64,000 nucleotides of DNA from Blastomonas natatoria (GCF_003201955.1 NZ_QJJM01000002.1:62001-126000); one strand, 5' to 3'; counted from the first letter of the stretch, positions 25,265 through 35,923 are shown. Notes: generated by a model not told the origin, from the sequence alone. A program made the numbers and translations.

Positions 25265-25759
25265 TCAGGGCAGTGCGACGGTCTTCACCTCGTCGCCGGA
25301 AAAGCGGAGCGTCTGCACGAATTGCCCACGGCGCACCGCCACCTGATTGACCTGCCTCGGGTAGATATCACGCAGGATGGTCGATTGCACAGCGACCGCC
25401 TTGGGACGCTGCTTGATGGTTCCTGCATAATCCACACGCACATCACGCACGCCAATCTCGACCGAAGAGACCGACAGCGGCACCTCCACCCCGTCCGCCC
25501 GCAGGTGGAAATGCGCAAGCAGATAGGTTTCCAGCTCGGCAATCGCATCGGGATCATCCAAGCTGGTCTGCGCGTTGGGCGCGATCTCGGCGAGCGCGGG
25601 TTCCAGATCGTGCGCCTCGAACCGGTGCGAGACCGTGACCTTGCCATCGGGCGCGAGCGTCACGACGCTCATCGCGTCATGTCCGCGATGGGCATTCGCC
25701 TGCGGGGCCAGAACAAGGCCAACCACCGCGCCTGCCATTGTCATGACCGAACGCCTCAT
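25265..25759 (-). CDS. exported DUF6702-like protein
   Basis: 164 residues with a signal peptide (MTMAGAVVGLVLAPQANAHRGHD). The mature protein (VTVSHRFEAHDLEPAL, LETYLLAHFHLRADG) resembles the DUF6702 family of periplasmic proteins of unknown function, commonly found beside M1 peptidases in Bacteroidetes and sphingomonads. The start overlaps the peptidase stop (ATGA at 25756-25759), so it is translated with it. Two His-rich stretches (HRGHD, AHFHL) might bind metal. No function is assigned. Confidence 0.75.
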   Translation of the reverse strand: MRRSVMTMAGAVVGLVLAPQANAHRGHDAMSVVTLAPDGKVTVSHRFEAHDLEPALAEIAPNAQTSLDDPDAIAELETYLLAHFHLRADGVEVPLSVSSVEIGVRDVRVDYAGTIKQRPKAVAVQSTILRDIYPRQVNQVAVRRGQFVQTLRFSGDEVKTVALP

Positions 25760-28149
25760 TTCGGTGCATCATAGGTGCGAAGCGAATCCGGCAAGACCTT
25801 CATATCCGAATCCTTCATGCGGTTCTTGCCTTCTTCCGGCGTGTCGATGCCCAGGGTCTTGGGGTCGATCTGACCGGTATAGACATTGTTCGACCGGTCG
25901 GCATCGGCGGTCTCCCACAGCGGGTCGACCTCGGCGCGGGTGAGTGTCTTGGGCGTCACGAACTGCCAGGTCACCGCCTTCTGGTTGTAACGCCAGACTT
26001 CGGCCGGGATACGCGCGGTCTCGCTCGATCCGTCAGAAAAATCCATCTTCAAAATGACCGGCATGACAAGGCCACCGCGATTGGAGAAGCTGAAGCGATA
26101 GAAATTGTCGGTGACCTGGCGTGCCGCCTTTTCCTCCGCCGTCAGGTCGGCAAAGGCCTCTGCCGCCTTGCGCTTGTCTGCCGCAGTGGCATCCAGCGGG
26201 TCGATGCTGTCATAGAAATCCCGAGTCGAAGGATCGCGCTCGATGACCGTCTGCTGCCCTGCATTGCGTGCTGCGGTGAGCGATCCGGGTTCGGCATCGC
26301 GACGCTTCTTGCGCTCGGCCGCCGCAGCGGTCGCGTCGGCTGGCTCCAGCGTCGCGCGCACCACCTTGTCGAGCGCGATATCGACATGGTCGGTCGAATA
26401 GAACCAGCCGCGCCAGAACCAGTCGAGATCGACGCCCGAGCTTTCCTCCATCGTACGGAAGAAATCATAGGGCGTGGGATGCTTGAACCGCCAGCGCTCC
26501 GCATATTCGCGGAAGGCGCGGTCGAACAGTTCGCGGCCCAGGATCGTCTCGCGCAGGATGGTGAGTGCCGTGGCGGGCTTGCCATAGCCGTTCGCGCCGA
26601 ATTGCAGCACCGAATCCGATTGCGTCATCAGCGGCATCTGGTTGGTAGACAGCATGTACTCGGCAATATCCTTGGGCTCGCCGCGCCGCGCCGGATAGTC
26701 CTTGTCCCACAGCCGCTCGGCCTGGAACTGCAGGAAGGTATTGAGCCCCTCGTCCATCCAGGTCCATTGCCGCTCGTCCGAATTGACGATCATCGGGAAC
26801 CAGTTGTGGCCGATCTCGTGGATCACCACGCCGATCAGCCCGTATTTCGCGCGCTCGGTATAGGTGAGATTGCCGGTCTTCTTGTCCTTCACCGGGCGAG
26901 GCCCGTTGAAGGTGATCATCGGATATTCCATCCCGCCTACAGGGCCATTGACCGACTGCGCGACCGGATAGGGATAGGGAAAGGCGAACTTGCCATAGAC
27001 GTCGATGGTGTGCGCGATCGACTTCGTCGAATAGGCATCCCACAACGGCCGCGCTTCCTTGGGGAAGAAGCTCATCGCCATGACCAGCGGCTGCTCGGCA
27101 TAATCCTGTTTCACGCCCATCGCGTCCCAGGCGAACTTGCGCGACGACGCCCAGCCGAAATCGCGGACGTTTTCTGCGGCAAAAACCCAGGTCTTCTCGC
27201 CCGATGCCTTGCTGCGCTCTGCCGCCACCGCTTCTTGCGGAGTCACGACATAGACCGGGCTGGTGGCAGACTTGGCCTGTTCGAGCCGCTGGCGCTGCGC
27301 GGCCGTCAGCGCCTGCTCGGGATTCTGCAGTACGCCGGTCGCGGCGACGACATGGTCGGCAGGCACAGTGAGCGCGACGCGATAATCGCCGAATTCGAGC
27401 GTGAACTCGCCCGAACCGAGAAACGCCTTGTTGTGCCAGCCTTCATAGTCCGAATAGACCGCGAGCCGCGGGAACCATTGCGCGCCTTCAAAGATGCAAT
27501 TGCCGTCCTCGCCGGGCTGGGTGAAGCATTCATAGCCCGAACGGCCACCGACCACCTTGTTCTCGACCATCGGAAACGACCATTCGATCGAAAAGCTGGT
27601 CTCGCCGCCATTGGCCGCGACCGCCTGGCCCAGATCGATGCGCAGCAGGCTGTCGACCACGGTAAAGGGCAGCGCCCGGCCGCTGGCATCGCGCACGGCA
27701 GAGATGGTGAAGCCGCCTTCCCATTCCTGCATACGCTTGATGCGCCGCACTTCGGCAAGGCTGATCTTGTCGCCCGAGACCGTCTCGGTCATCGCCGCGA
27801 TGGAATCGCGCTTGTAGTCATTCTGGTCGAGCAGCAGCCACAGATAGGGCAAGGCATCGGGCGAATTGTTGACATAACGCACGGTCTGGCTGCCGCTGAC
27901 CGTGCGCTTGGCCTCGTCGAGCCGCGCCTTGACGTCGTAATCCACCTTCTGCTGCCAGTAGCGATATCCAGGCGCGCCCGACGCGTTGCGATAGTCGGTT
28001 GGGGTCGGCCATTCCTCGCCCTCGAGCTGGCGGAACTTGTCCTCGTAGCTGCCCTTGGTCTGCTCGACCGGGCTGGCCATGGCCGGGGCAGCGATCGCAC
28101 CGACAGCCAGCGCGAACAGGGAAGCGGAAAATCCGGAAATGCGACGCAA
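25756..28149 (-). CDS. M1-family zinc metallopeptidase (aminopeptidase N-like), exported
   Basis: 797 residues. A signal peptide (FSASLFALAVGAIAAPAMAS) is followed by the M1 N-terminal beta domain (VKARLDEAKRTVSGSQTVRYVNN), the exopeptidase-type GGMEYP motif and the zinc site HEIGHNW near residue 442 with the third ligand Glu in WTWMDEGLNTF. A long C-terminal part with LDWFWRGWFYSTDHVDIALDKV follows. It is probably a periplasmic aminopeptidase. It forms a two-gene unit with the downstream DUF6702-like gene. The gene begins 150 bases from the coq4 stop; the interval shows no clear gene. Confidence 0.92.
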   Translation of the reverse strand: MRRISGFSASLFALAVGAIAAPAMASPVEQTKGSYEDKFRQLEGEEWPTPTDYRNASGAPGYRYWQQKVDYDVKARLDEAKRTVSGSQTVRYVNNSPDALPYLWLLLDQNDYKRDSIAAMTETVSGDKISLAEVRRIKRMQEWEGGFTISAVRDASGRALPFTVVDSLLRIDLGQAVAANGGETSFSIEWSFPMVENKVVGGRSGYECFTQPGEDGNCIFEGAQWFPRLAVYSDYEGWHNKAFLGSGEFTLEFGDYRVALTVPADHVVAATGVLQNPEQALTAAQRQRLEQAKSATSPVYVVTPQEAVAAERSKASGEKTWVFAAENVRDFGWASSRKFAWDAMGVKQDYAEQPLVMAMSFFPKEARPLWDAYSTKSIAHTIDVYGKFAFPYPYPVAQSVNGPVGGMEYPMITFNGPRPVKDKKTGNLTYTERAKYGLIGVVIHEIGHNWFPMIVNSDERQWTWMDEGLNTFLQFQAERLWDKDYPARRGEPKDIAEYMLSTNQMPLMTQSDSVLQFGANGYGKPATALTILRETILGRELFDRAFREYAERWRFKHPTPYDFFRTMEESSGVDLDWFWRGWFYSTDHVDIALDKVVRATLEPADATAAAAERKKRRDAEPGSLTAARNAGQQTVIERDPSTRDFYDSIDPLDATAADKRKAAEAFADLTAEEKAARQVTDNFYRFSFSNRGGLVMPVILKMDFSDGSSETARIPAEVWRYNQKAVTWQFVTPKTLTRAEVDPLWETADADRSNNVYTGQIDPKTLGIDTPEEGKNRMKDSDMKVLPDSLRTYDAPK

Positions 28150-28302
28150 GGCGACCCCCTATTTTAGGGGCAGTCGCCCCCATGAATCATTGTTGCCGCT
28201 TGCATGTGATACTATCGCATGACGGTCAATGCCCAGACGGCAGGGATTGCGACAAAATGCTGGCCGGAAAATCAGTGCGTTGCAAACTGCTGCTCGGCCG
28301 GA

Positions 28303-29082
28303 TCAAGCGGGCTGTGGCTGCCCCAGCAGGTTGTAGGGGTCGATTCCCTGGGCGCGCAGCTTCCGGTGTGCCATCGCGTAATAGCGCGGTTCGTCGATAT
28401 TCAGCCGCTTGCGGGCCTCTGTCAGCGGCTCGGCGAGCAGCGACAGCATCGATTGTTCGGCGATGCGCGGACAGGCCTTGCCCAGCCGTTTTGCCTCCCC
28501 CACCGCCTTGAAAACCGGTGCATCGCTCCGGATGGTCCGCGTGATGTTGAGCGCTGCCATATAGGCGATGAAGATGTTCCCGGGTGAAGGGTTCTGACCA
28601 TAAGTGAACGCCAGCACCGACGCCTCGCCCAGAGCGTCGCGGCCATATCCGGTCAGCACATGCAGAAGGTCGTGCGTGTCGCGCAAGCGATTGACATACC
28701 ATTCGACCATGTCGCCATAGCGGCGGTTGCCCTGGAACCGGTCATATTCGGCGACAAGACCAGCCGCAGACAGCCCCTCGCGCTCCATGAAATCGACATA
28801 GGCATGCGCGACGCTACCCTTGGGCATCGCGCGCAACCGGTCGTGATCATCGAGGATATCGGGCAGATAGGGCTCGCTGATCCGCAATTCGCGCCCGAAA
28901 TCGCTGTACACGAAGCTGCGAATTTCATCGACCAGCTTTAATCGCGGCAGGCACTGGAAGATGTGGAAGACCTGCTCGGTGTCTTCCTTGTCCGCGATCA
29001 GCTTGCGAAAGTGATGCAGCGCTCTGAACGGGCGGAATTTCGGCACGGGCCGCTCGGGATGACGGAATATCGGTTCGGACAT
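28303..29082 (-). CDS. coq4: ubiquinone biosynthesis protein Coq4
   Basis: 259 residues. The zinc motif of the Coq4 family, HDxxH(11)E, is present in TRDTHDLLHVLTGYGRDALG with the Glu following, where His, Asp, His and Glu would bind the metal. The N-terminal part (PFRALHHFRKLIADKEDTEQ) also matches. Coq4 is used by eukaryotes and some Alphaproteobacteria to modify C1 of the ubiquinone ring. It probably acts at the inner membrane. A perfect five-base inverted repeat (TGACA, four bases, TGTCA) lies 25 bases before the start. Confidence 0.88.
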   Translation of the reverse strand: MSEPIFRHPERPVPKFRPFRALHHFRKLIADKEDTEQVFHIFQCLPRLKLVDEIRSFVYSDFGRELRISEPYLPDILDDHDRLRAMPKGSVAHAYVDFMEREGLSAAGLVAEYDRFQGNRRYGDMVEWYVNRLRDTHDLLHVLTGYGRDALGEASVLAFTYGQNPSPGNIFIAYMAALNITRTIRSDAPVFKAVGEAKRLGKACPRIAEQSMLSLLAEPLTEARKRLNIDEPRYYAMAHRKLRAQGIDPYNLLGQPQPA

Positions 29083-29106
29083 TGTCTACCTCGCACGGCT
29101 TCTCAC

Positions 29107-29120
29107 TGACAGTGGTGTCA
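29107..29120. promoter_or_regulatory. TGACA-N4-TGTCA palindrome before coq4
   Basis: TGACAGTGGTGTCA matches 12 of 14 positions of the ideal LacI-type operator TGACACCGGTGTCA but has GTGG instead of CCGG at the centre. It is 25 bases before the coq4 start. It may be a site for another regulator or chance. Confidence 0.35.
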
Positions 29121-29172
29121 ATAGCATGCGGCGCAAAGGTTGAAAAGTCGTGTCATCCGCCATGACAGATCG

Positions 29173-29352
29173 TCAGAAATCGATCGCGATGCCCTTGTGC
29201 TCCCAATCGCCGAACCGGGTCGGACCCTTGGCCGCCTCTTCGGCGTCACCCTGGGCAATCGGCTGGGGCGCAGGAACCGGTGGCGATTTGCCCCAATGCG
29301 CAGGCGGCTTGACATGGTCGGGGCGGCGCGTGGCGCGGGGTGTTTCTGGCAT
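29173..29352 (-). CDS. succinate dehydrogenase assembly factor 4 homolog (DUF1674)
   Basis: 59 residues; a short gene. The C-terminal motif RFGDWEHKGIAIDF is the signature of DUF1674/SDHAF4, which assists FAD insertion into or protects the flavinylated SdhA subunit. The ATG at 29352 has AAGGGACG nearby; the longer frame upstream has no similarity to the family. The N-terminal half is basic and proline-rich (PPVPAPQP), as usual. No sdh genes are in the window. It lies between coq4 and divergent htpX. Confidence 0.85.
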   Translation of the reverse strand: MPETPRATRRPDHVKPPAHWGKSPPVPAPQPIAQGDAEEAAKGPTRFGDWEHKGIAIDF

Positions 29353-29491
29353 GCTGCGTCCCTTTGGCTGAGCCGGCCGATCGATTGAAAACCGGCGCGG
29401 CATTCCTACATTTCTTGCGGGCATATGGGGCGTGCCGGGCGCAATGTGAAGCACCGGGCATGCAACGCGCACACAAGGATTTAGAGGTCAG

Positions 29492-30367
29492 ATGAACGGA
29501 TTGAAGACCACCATGCTGCTGGCAGCGCTGACCGCGCTGTTCATGGCCCTGGGCTTTACGCTGGGTGGACCGCGCGGCGCCGCCATTGCCTTGCTGTTCG
29601 CAGGCGGAATGAACCTGTTCACCTTCTGGAATGCCGACAAGATCGTGCTGAAGATGCACAATGCCGTCGAGGTCAGTGAACAGAGCCATCCTGACTTCTA
29701 CAACCTCGTCGCCCGGCTGGCCCAGCGTGGCGGGCTGCCGATGCCCCGCGTCTATCTTATCGAACAGGCTGCGCCCAATGCATTCGCGACAGGCCGCAAT
29801 CCCGAAAATGCGGCGGTTGCAGCCACGAAGGGATTGCTGGCGATGCTGAGCCGCGACGAGATCGAAGGGGTGATGGCGCACGAACTGGCGCATGTGAAGA
29901 ACCGCGACACGCTGATCATGACCATGGTCGCGACGATTGCGGGCGCGGTCTCGATGCTCGCCAATTTCGGCCTGTTCTTCCGCGACGACAACCGCAATCC
30001 CTGGGCGGCGATGCTCGCGGTGCTGGTCGCGCCCTTTGCCGCGATGATCGTGCAGATGGCGATCAGCCGCACGCGCGAATTCGGTGCAGATCGGGGCGGT
30101 GCGGAAATTAGTGGAAAACCGCTAGCGCTCGCTTCTGCCCTTGCGCGCATCTCCAACCAGGCGCAGCGCATTCCGAACCCGGTGGTGGAGCGCAATCCGG
30201 CTGCAGCGCAGCTCTACATCGTGCCCTCGGGTGTCCGGGCGCTGTTCTCGACGCACCCCGATACTGGCGATCGTATCGCTGCGCTTGAGGCGATCGCACG
30301 CGAGCAGGGCGCTGCTCCGGTCGCCCCGCGCCGAGGCAGCGCGCTCGATCCGCTGGGAAGAGGCTGA
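29492..30367 (+). CDS. htpX: membrane zinc metalloprotease HtpX
   Basis: 291 residues of the M48B family. Two hydrophobic helices at the N-terminus ([36 protein letters not shown]) precede the zinc motif HELAH near residue 130 in [13 protein letters not shown]. The third ligand Glu follows in [14 protein letters not shown], and further membrane segments lie between. HtpX degrades misfolded inner-membrane proteins. RBS AGAGGTC precedes the ATG. A rho-independent-looking hairpin follows the stop. Confidence 0.94.
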   Translation: MNGLKTTMLLAALTALFMALGFTLGGPRGAAIALLFAGGMNLFTFWNADKIVLKMHNAVEVSEQSHPDFYNLVARLAQRGGLPMPRVYLIEQAAPNAFATGRNPENAAVAATKGLLAMLSRDEIEGVMAHELAHVKNRDTLIMTMVATIAGAVSMLANFGLFFRDDNRNPWAAMLAVLVAPFAAMIVQMAISRTREFGADRGGAEISGKPLALASALARISNQAQRIPNPVVERNPAAAQLYIVPSGVRALFSTHPDTGDRIAALEAIAREQGAAPVAPRRGSALDPLGRG

Positions 30368-30379
30368 GCTATACCGAAG

Positions 30380-30414
30380 TCCTCCCACTGCTTGCTGTGG
30401 GAGGATTTGATTTG
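30380..30414 (+). terminator. hairpin terminator after htpX
   Basis: Nine-base stem TCCTCCCAC / GTGGGAGGA with an eight-base loop, followed by TTTGATTTG. The T-rich tail supports factor-independent termination of htpX before the methyltransferase gene. Confidence 0.75.
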
Positions 30415-30441
30415 TTGCGCGACCAAGCCTAACGCCCGCGC

Positions 30442-31728
30442 ATGAACAACCGCCTGTCCCCCCCCGATGCAACGCCCGGCCTGCCAGCCCGCCGAGCAGC
30501 GCTCAAGATGCTCGATGCCGTGATGCGCCGAGGCGAGTCCCTCGATGTGGCACAGCACGCAGCCTGCCAGGGCATCGATGACCGATCCGATCGTGCGCTG
30601 GCCATGGCGATTGCCGGGGAAGTGCTGCGGCATCTGCCGGGCCTCGACCTGCTGATTGACAGCATGACCCAGTTGCCGCTCGCCGAGGATGCCAAGGCGC
30701 GCATGGTGCTGCGGATCATGCTGGCGCAGACTTTGGCGCTGGAAACCCCGCCGCATGCGACCATCGCCACCGCACTACCACTGCTGCAAGGCGGTCCGCG
30801 CAAGCTTGCGCATGGCGTCTTCGGCAACCTGATGCGTGCCAATGTCACCCTGCCCGCACCCGAGCTGCCGCCCGCCACCGCCAATCGCTGGACGGCCCTG
30901 TGGGGCGAAACGATGGCCGAGGCCGCCAGCGCGGCTCTGGGCAGCCCTCCGCCCCTGGACCTGAGCCTCGCCGATGCTGCACGCAGCGAAGCCACCGCAG
31001 CCAAGCTCGGCGGAGTTTCGCTGGCGCCTGGTCATGTTCGCCTGCCCCGCGCAGGAGCCATCGAGCAGATCGAAGGGTTCGAATCGGGCGACTGGTGGGT
31101 GCAGGATCTCGCCGCCAGCCTGCCGGCACGGCTGCTGGGTCGCGGCGAAGGACGCAGCGTGCTCGATCTGTGCGCCGCCCCCGGCGGCAAGACCATGCAA
31201 CTCGCTGCCGCCGGATGGCAGGTAACCGCGCTCGATAATTCGGAAAAGCGTCTGAAGCGCCTGCGCCAGAATCTAAAGCGCACCGCACTCGATGCCGCCA
31301 CGGTCACTGCCAATCTTCTGGAATGGCGGCCCGACGATCAGGCCGATGCCGTACTGCTCGATGCGCCGTGCAGCGCGACCGGCATTTTCCGCCGCCACCC
31401 CGATGTGCTCTACCGCATCGCCCCCCGCCATATCGAGGATCGCGCTGCCCAACAGGCCGAACTGCTGGCGCGCGCATCCAACTGGGTCAGGCCCGGCGGA
31501 TTGCTGGTTTATGCCGTCTGTTCGCTCGAAAAGGCTGAGGGCGAAGATGTCGTCGCCCGGTTCCTGGCGGACGACAGCCGCTATGCCATCGACCCGGTTC
31601 AGCAGCAGGAGCTGCCCGCAGGCGTCGCACCGGATGCTGCAGGTCAGGTTCGCACACTGCCCGGCATGCTTTTAGACGCGGGCGGCTTGGACGGCTTCTT
31701 CATGGCGCGGCTGCGACACACCGGCTGA
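30442..31728 (+). CDS. RsmB-like RNA (cytosine-5) methyltransferase
   Basis: 428 residues of the NOL1/NOP2/Sun family. The N-terminal NusB-like domain (AALKMLDAVMRRGESLD) is followed by the SAM-binding segment LDLCAAPGGKTMQLAAAGW and the two catalytic cysteines in LLDAPCSATGIFRRHPD and VYAVCSLEKAEGEDV. It methylates a cytosine in ribosomal RNA, probably position 967 of 16S rRNA as for E. coli RsmB. It is followed by rpe at 85 bases. The conserved order rsmB-rpe-heparinase-purH suggests a housekeeping transcription unit. Confidence 0.92.
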   Translation: MNNRLSPPDATPGLPARRAALKMLDAVMRRGESLDVAQHAACQGIDDRSDRALAMAIAGEVLRHLPGLDLLIDSMTQLPLAEDAKARMVLRIMLAQTLALETPPHATIATALPLLQGGPRKLAHGVFGNLMRANVTLPAPELPPATANRWTALWGETMAEAASAALGSPPPLDLSLADAARSEATAAKLGGVSLAPGHVRLPRAGAIEQIEGFESGDWWVQDLAASLPARLLGRGEGRSVLDLCAAPGGKTMQLAAAGWQVTALDNSEKRLKRLRQNLKRTALDAATVTANLLEWRPDDQADAVLLDAPCSATGIFRRHPDVLYRIAPRHIEDRAAQQAELLARASNWVRPGGLLVYAVCSLEKAEGEDVVARFLADDSRYAIDPVQQQELPAGVAPDAAGQVRTLPGMLLDAGGLDGFFMARLRHTG

Positions 31729-31813
31729 CTGTTCCTGCATGGGCCAAATCATGTGGAAAAGGGCGCCAAAGCGCCTTGCCCCACAAGATGTTGAGGTTTA
31801 AGCGGCTAAGCCT

Positions 31814-32476
31814 ATGCCGCAGCCGCCATTGATAGCCCCGTCGATCCTGTCCGCCGATTTCGCGCGTCTGGGTGAGGAAGTCCGCGCCATTGACACCGCC
31901 GGTGCCGACTGGATCCACATCGACGTGATGGACGGGCATTTCGTGCCGAACATCACCATCGGCCCGGCCGTGGTAAAGGCGCTGCGGCCGCACACGACCA
32001 AGCCGTTCGACGTGCACCTGATGATCTCGCCGGTCGATCTGTACATCCAGGCCTTTGCCGATGCAGGCGCGGACATCATCACCGTGCATCCTGAAGCGGG
32101 GCCGCATGTCCATCGCACGGTGCAGTTGATCAAGTCGCTGGGCAAGAAGGCGGGTGTGGTGCTCAACCCCGCTACCCCGGCCAAGATGCTCGACTATCTG
32201 ATCGACGATGTCGATCTGGTGCTGGTGATGAGCGTCAATCCCGGCTTTGGCGGGCAGAGCTTCATCTCCAGCCAGCTGCGCAAGATCGAGGCGATCGCGA
32301 AGATGATCGAGAAATCGGGCCGCGCCATCGATCTGGAGGTCGATGGCGGCATTGACACCATCACCGCACCCCAGGCGGTCAACGCCGGGGCCAATGTGCT
32401 GGTGGCCGGCACTGCGACGTTCAAGGGTGGGCCGGATCGGTATGCCGCCAATATCCGGGAACTGAAGGGCCAATGA
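31814..32476 (+). CDS. rpe: ribulose-phosphate 3-epimerase
   Basis: 220 residues of the TIM-barrel epimerase of the pentose-phosphate pathway, which interconverts D-ribulose-5-phosphate and D-xylulose-5-phosphate. Signature sequences are [34 protein letters not shown] (metal-binding His and Asp), [13 protein letters not shown] and [10 protein letters not shown] (second metal Asp). Its stop overlaps the start of the heparinase-family gene by four bases. Confidence 0.96.
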   Translation: MPQPPLIAPSILSADFARLGEEVRAIDTAGADWIHIDVMDGHFVPNITIGPAVVKALRPHTTKPFDVHLMISPVDLYIQAFADAGADIITVHPEAGPHVHRTVQLIKSLGKKAGVVLNPATPAKMLDYLIDDVDLVLVMSVNPGFGGQSFISSQLRKIEAIAKMIEKSGRAIDLEVDGGIDTITAPQAVNAGANVLVAGTATFKGGPDRYAANIRELKGQ

Positions 32477-34329
32477 GCGACGTCCTGTCCGAGAATCGCC
32501 GGACAGGCGCCCGTGCAGCCGAGGCCAGCGAAGAGGAACGGCGCTTGCCGCTGATCGGCGCAGACCATGAGCCTAGACCAGATCTGATCGATACGGATGG
32601 TGCGCGGACAAATGGGCCCAAGCAGCTGGTTCGGGTCGAAAATGATCGCGGGCTGTCGCTAACCGAAAGCCTGGTGCATTATTTCTACCGGCTGACCTGG
32701 CGCACGCCGCTGCACAAGCTGCGGTTGAAGGGTCGCTCGCCGCTGCGCCTGCTGGCTGCGCCCGATGATCCGTTCCCAGGCGACGCGCGCCGCGGCAAGG
32801 CCATTCGCGCCGGATTTTTCCAGATTGCGGGCCAGCGTATCGAACTCGCCAAGCTCAATTTCGCCACGTTGCAGGCGCCACCCGAAGCACTCGACTATAT
32901 TCACAGCTTTGCCTGGTTGCGCGATCTCGCTGCCGCCGCGCCGCGCGAAACCTGCGTGCCGATCGCCGAAAAACTGGTCGATGCCTGGCTCGATGCCCAT
33001 CTGGAAACCGTGGCCGATCCAGCCTGGCGCGCCGACCTTGCCGCGCGCCGCATCCTCAACTGCGCTGCGCACGCGCCCTTGATCCTGTCGAGCAGCGATC
33101 TCGTCTATCGCTCGCGGGTGCTGCGCAATTTTGCCAGCACCGCGCGGCATCTGGATCATGTGGCAGACAAGGCGCCCGAGGGTCTGGCACGGGTGACCGC
33201 ATGGGCGGGGGTCGTCGGTGCATCGCTCCTGCTGCCCGATGGCGAGCCGCGCCGAATCTTTGGCGAAGCGGGGCTCAAGCGCGCAATCGAAGGCTTTATG
33301 GGCGAAGATGGCGGCGCATTGTCGCGTTCGCCGATGGCGCAGATCGAAGCGATCCAGGTGCTATCGATGCTGCGTGCCGTCTACGCCGCTCGAAACGAAC
33401 TGCTCTCGCCGATCGTGGAACTGGCGCTCGGCCGCGCGGTGCCGGCGCTGCAAGGGCTGACCCATCACGATGGCAGCCTCGGCAGCTGGCAAGGCGCGCC
33501 CGGGATTTCTGCCGAGAAGATGGCGACGCTCATTCGGGCTAGCGGTATCCGTGCTCGTCCGCTGCGCGATGCCAGGCACTGGGGCTATCAGCGCGTTCCC
33601 GCCGGTCGCACGGTGGTGCTGGTCGATGCCGGAACGCCAGCGATTGCTCGCCATGCAGTGATGGGCTGTGCCTCTACCCTTGCGTTCGAGATGAGCCACG
33701 GCCCGCACCGGCTGATCGTCAATTGCGGAGGTGCGAGCGCGGTTCAGCCCGACATGCCGCCCGAGCTCGCCAAGGGTCTTCGTGCGACGGCCGCCCACTC
33801 CACCCTGTGCCTTGACGACACCAACAGCACTTCGGTGCTGCCCAAGGGCCAACTCGGCAAGGGTGTCGGTCTGGTAGAGCTCGACCGGCGCGACAGCGAC
33901 GATGCGGCGCGGCTCGACATGACGCATGACGGCTATGCCAAGCGCTACGGCCTGATCCATCGCCGCCTTCTCGTGTTGCGCAGCGACGGCCGCGAGCTGC
34001 GCGGCGAAGACGTGCTGCTTCCCTTGACCAGCAGCGGCCTCAAGCGCGGTTTTGGTCGCAGCAAGCACGGCGATGTGCCTTTTGCCATCCGCTTCCATCT
34101 TGGCGTGGACGTGGAGGCGCACCTGGCGACCGATGGCTGGGGCGTGTTCCTGCGCGTAGCCGATGGATCCTTGTGGCAGTTCCGCTCTGCCGCCAGCAAG
34201 GTAACGCTCGAGGAAAGCCTCTGGGTAGACGAAAACGGGCAGATCAGGCCCAGCCAGCAAATTGTCATGTCCGGCACCGCTTCGGTGGGTGGAGGCAATT
34301 ACGGCTGGCTCATCAAGCAAATGGGATAA
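32473..34329 (+). CDS. heparinase II/III-family protein, no signal peptide
   Basis: 618 residues. After a hydrophilic N-terminus comes an alpha-helical toroid region ([30 protein letters not shown]) and a beta-sandwich heparinase II/III C-terminal domain ([46 protein letters not shown]). No signal peptide or membrane segment is visible, so it is presumably cytoplasmic, unlike known polysaccharide lyases. It overlaps rpe (ATGA) and lies four bases before purH. This position between rpe/rsmB and purH is, as I recall, conserved in Alphaproteobacteria, and points to a housekeeping role, perhaps in cell-envelope sugar metabolism. Lyase activity is unproven. Confidence 0.82.
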   Translation: MSDVLSENRRTGARAAEASEEERRLPLIGADHEPRPDLIDTDGARTNGPKQLVRVENDRGLSLTESLVHYFYRLTWRTPLHKLRLKGRSPLRLLAAPDDPFPGDARRGKAIRAGFFQIAGQRIELAKLNFATLQAPPEALDYIHSFAWLRDLAAAAPRETCVPIAEKLVDAWLDAHLETVADPAWRADLAARRILNCAAHAPLILSSSDLVYRSRVLRNFASTARHLDHVADKAPEGLARVTAWAGVVGASLLLPDGEPRRIFGEAGLKRAIEGFMGEDGGALSRSPMAQIEAIQVLSMLRAVYAARNELLSPIVELALGRAVPALQGLTHHDGSLGSWQGAPGISAEKMATLIRASGIRARPLRDARHWGYQRVPAGRTVVLVDAGTPAIARHAVMGCASTLAFEMSHGPHRLIVNCGGASAVQPDMPPELAKGLRATAAHSTLCLDDTNSTSVLPKGQLGKGVGLVELDRRDSDDAARLDMTHDGYAKRYGLIHRRLLVLRSDGRELRGEDVLLPLTSSGLKRGFGRSKHGDVPFAIRFHLGVDVEAHLATDGWGVFLRVADGSLWQFRSAASKVTLEESLWVDENGQIRPSQQIVMSGTASVGGGNYGWLIKQMG

Positions 34330-34333
34330 TCAC

Positions 34334-35923
34334 GTGACCGATATTGCGATCAAGCGCGCACTGCTTTCCGTCTCCGACAAAAGCGGACTGGCAGAACTCG
34401 GCGCTACTCTGGCGGCGCATGGCGTGGAGCTGATCTCCACCGGCGGCACCGCCAAGGCCCTGCGCGATGCGGGCCTTGCCGTGCGCGACATTTCGGAGAT
34501 CACCGACTTTCCCGAAATGATGGACGGCCGCGTCAAGACGCTGCACCCGATGGTGCATGGCGGGCTGCTGGCCGTGCGCGACAATGCCGAGCATGTCGCC
34601 GCGATGGAAGCGCATGGCATCGGCGCGATCGATCTGGTCGTCGTCAACCTCTATCCCTTCGCCGCCACCGTCGCCAAGGGCGCAGAACGTGATGAGATCA
34701 TCGAGAATATCGATATCGGCGGCCCAAGCATGGTGCGCTCTGCCGCCAAGAACCATGCCTTTGTCACCATCGTCACCGATCCTGCCGATTACGCGACGCT
34801 GACGGAAGAAATGCAGGCCAGCGGCGGCGCGACCACGCTGGCCTTCCGTCGCAGGATGGCGGCCAAGGCCTATGCCGCCACAGCCGAGTATGACGCAATG
34901 ATCGCCAGCTGGTTCGCCTTTGCCGATCAGGGCGAGATGTATCCGGAAAAGCTCTCGGTCCCGTTCCGCAAGGGCCAGGCGCTGCGCTATGGCGAGAACC
35001 CGCACCAGAGTGCGGCGCTCTATCTGCCCGCCTTCGCTCCCGGAGGATCGCTGGCCGATCATCGTCAGGTCCAGGGCAAGGAGCTGAGCTTCAACAATCT
35101 GAACGATGCCGATGCCGCGCTGGAGCTGGTCGCAGAGTTTCGCGACGGTCCGCCGACCGTGGTTATCGTCAAGCATGCCAATCCGTGCGGCGTGGCAAGC
35201 GGTGACAATCTGGTCAGCGCCTACAAGGCGGCGCTGCAGTGCGACAGCGTGTCCGCGTTCGGCGGCATCATCGCGGTCAACCGCCCGCTCGATGGCCCTA
35301 CGGCCGAAGCGATCAGCGACATCTTCACGGAGGTCGTCTGCGCGCCCGATGCTGATGACGCCGCCAAGGCCGTATTCGCGAAGAAGAAGAACCTGCGGCT
35401 GATCCTGACCGGCGATCTGTGGGACCCGGCGCGCGGCGGCATGGCTCTGCGCACGATCGCGGGCGGCGCGCTGGTGCAGTCGCGCGACAATGGCCGGATC
35501 ACACGCGAGGACCTCAAGGTCGTCACCAGGCGCGCGCCCACCGAGCAGGAACTGACCGACTGCCTGTTCGCCTGGACGGTGGCCAAGCACGTCAAGTCGA
35601 ACGCGATCGTCTATGCCAAGGATGGCGCAACTGCCGGGATCGGTGCGGGCCAGATGAACCGCCGTGATTCTGCGCGCATCGCCGCGGCCAAGGCACGCGA
35701 GGCGGCAGAAACCTACGGCTGGGGCGAGCCGCGCACCGTTGGCTCGTCGGTCGCATCGGATGCGTTCTTCCCGTTCGCCGACGGCCTGCTGGCTGCGGTC
35801 GAGGCGGGTGCCACCGCAGTGATCCAGCCGGGCGGATCGATGCGCGATGACGAGGTCATTGCAGCCGCCGACGACGCGGGCCTGGCGATGGTGTTCACCG
35901 GAATGCGCCACTTCCGCCACTGA
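34334..35923 (+). CDS. purH: bifunctional AICAR transformylase / IMP cyclohydrolase
   Basis: 529 residues, the normal PurH length. The N-terminal cyclohydrolase (MGS-like) domain contains [31 protein letters not shown] and DGRVKTLHP. The C-terminal transformylase domain contains [27 protein letters not shown] with the catalytic Lys-His pair, and AFGGIIAVN. It catalyses the last two steps of IMP synthesis. The GTG start at 34334 gives the conserved N-terminus [14 protein letters not shown]; an upstream ATG would add 24 residues of the preceding gene. Confidence 0.95.
   Translation: MTDIAIKRALLSVSDKSGLAELGATLAAHGVELISTGGTAKALRDAGLAVRDISEITDFPEMMDGRVKTLHPMVHGGLLAVRDNAEHVAAMEAHGIGAIDLVVVNLYPFAATVAKGAERDEIIENIDIGGPSMVRSAAKNHAFVTIVTDPADYATLTEEMQASGGATTLAFRRRMAAKAYAATAEYDAMIASWFAFADQGEMYPEKLSVPFRKGQALRYGENPHQSAALYLPAFAPGGSLADHRQVQGKELSFNNLNDADAALELVAEFRDGPPTVVIVKHANPCGVASGDNLVSAYKAALQCDSVSAFGGIIAVNRPLDGPTAEAISDIFTEVVCAPDADDAAKAVFAKKKNLRLILTGDLWDPARGGMALRTIAGGALVQSRDNGRITREDLKVVTRRAPTEQELTDCLFAWTVAKHVKSNAIVYAKDGATAGIGAGQMNRRDSARIAAAKAREAAETYGWGEPRTVGSSVASDAFFPFADGLLAAVEAGATAVIQPGGSMRDDEVIAAADDAGLAMVFTGMRHFRH

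Noticed and set aside
26386-28167. 593-codon plus-strand frame over the M1 peptidase gene
   Set aside because: Antisense shadow of an intact peptidase gene.
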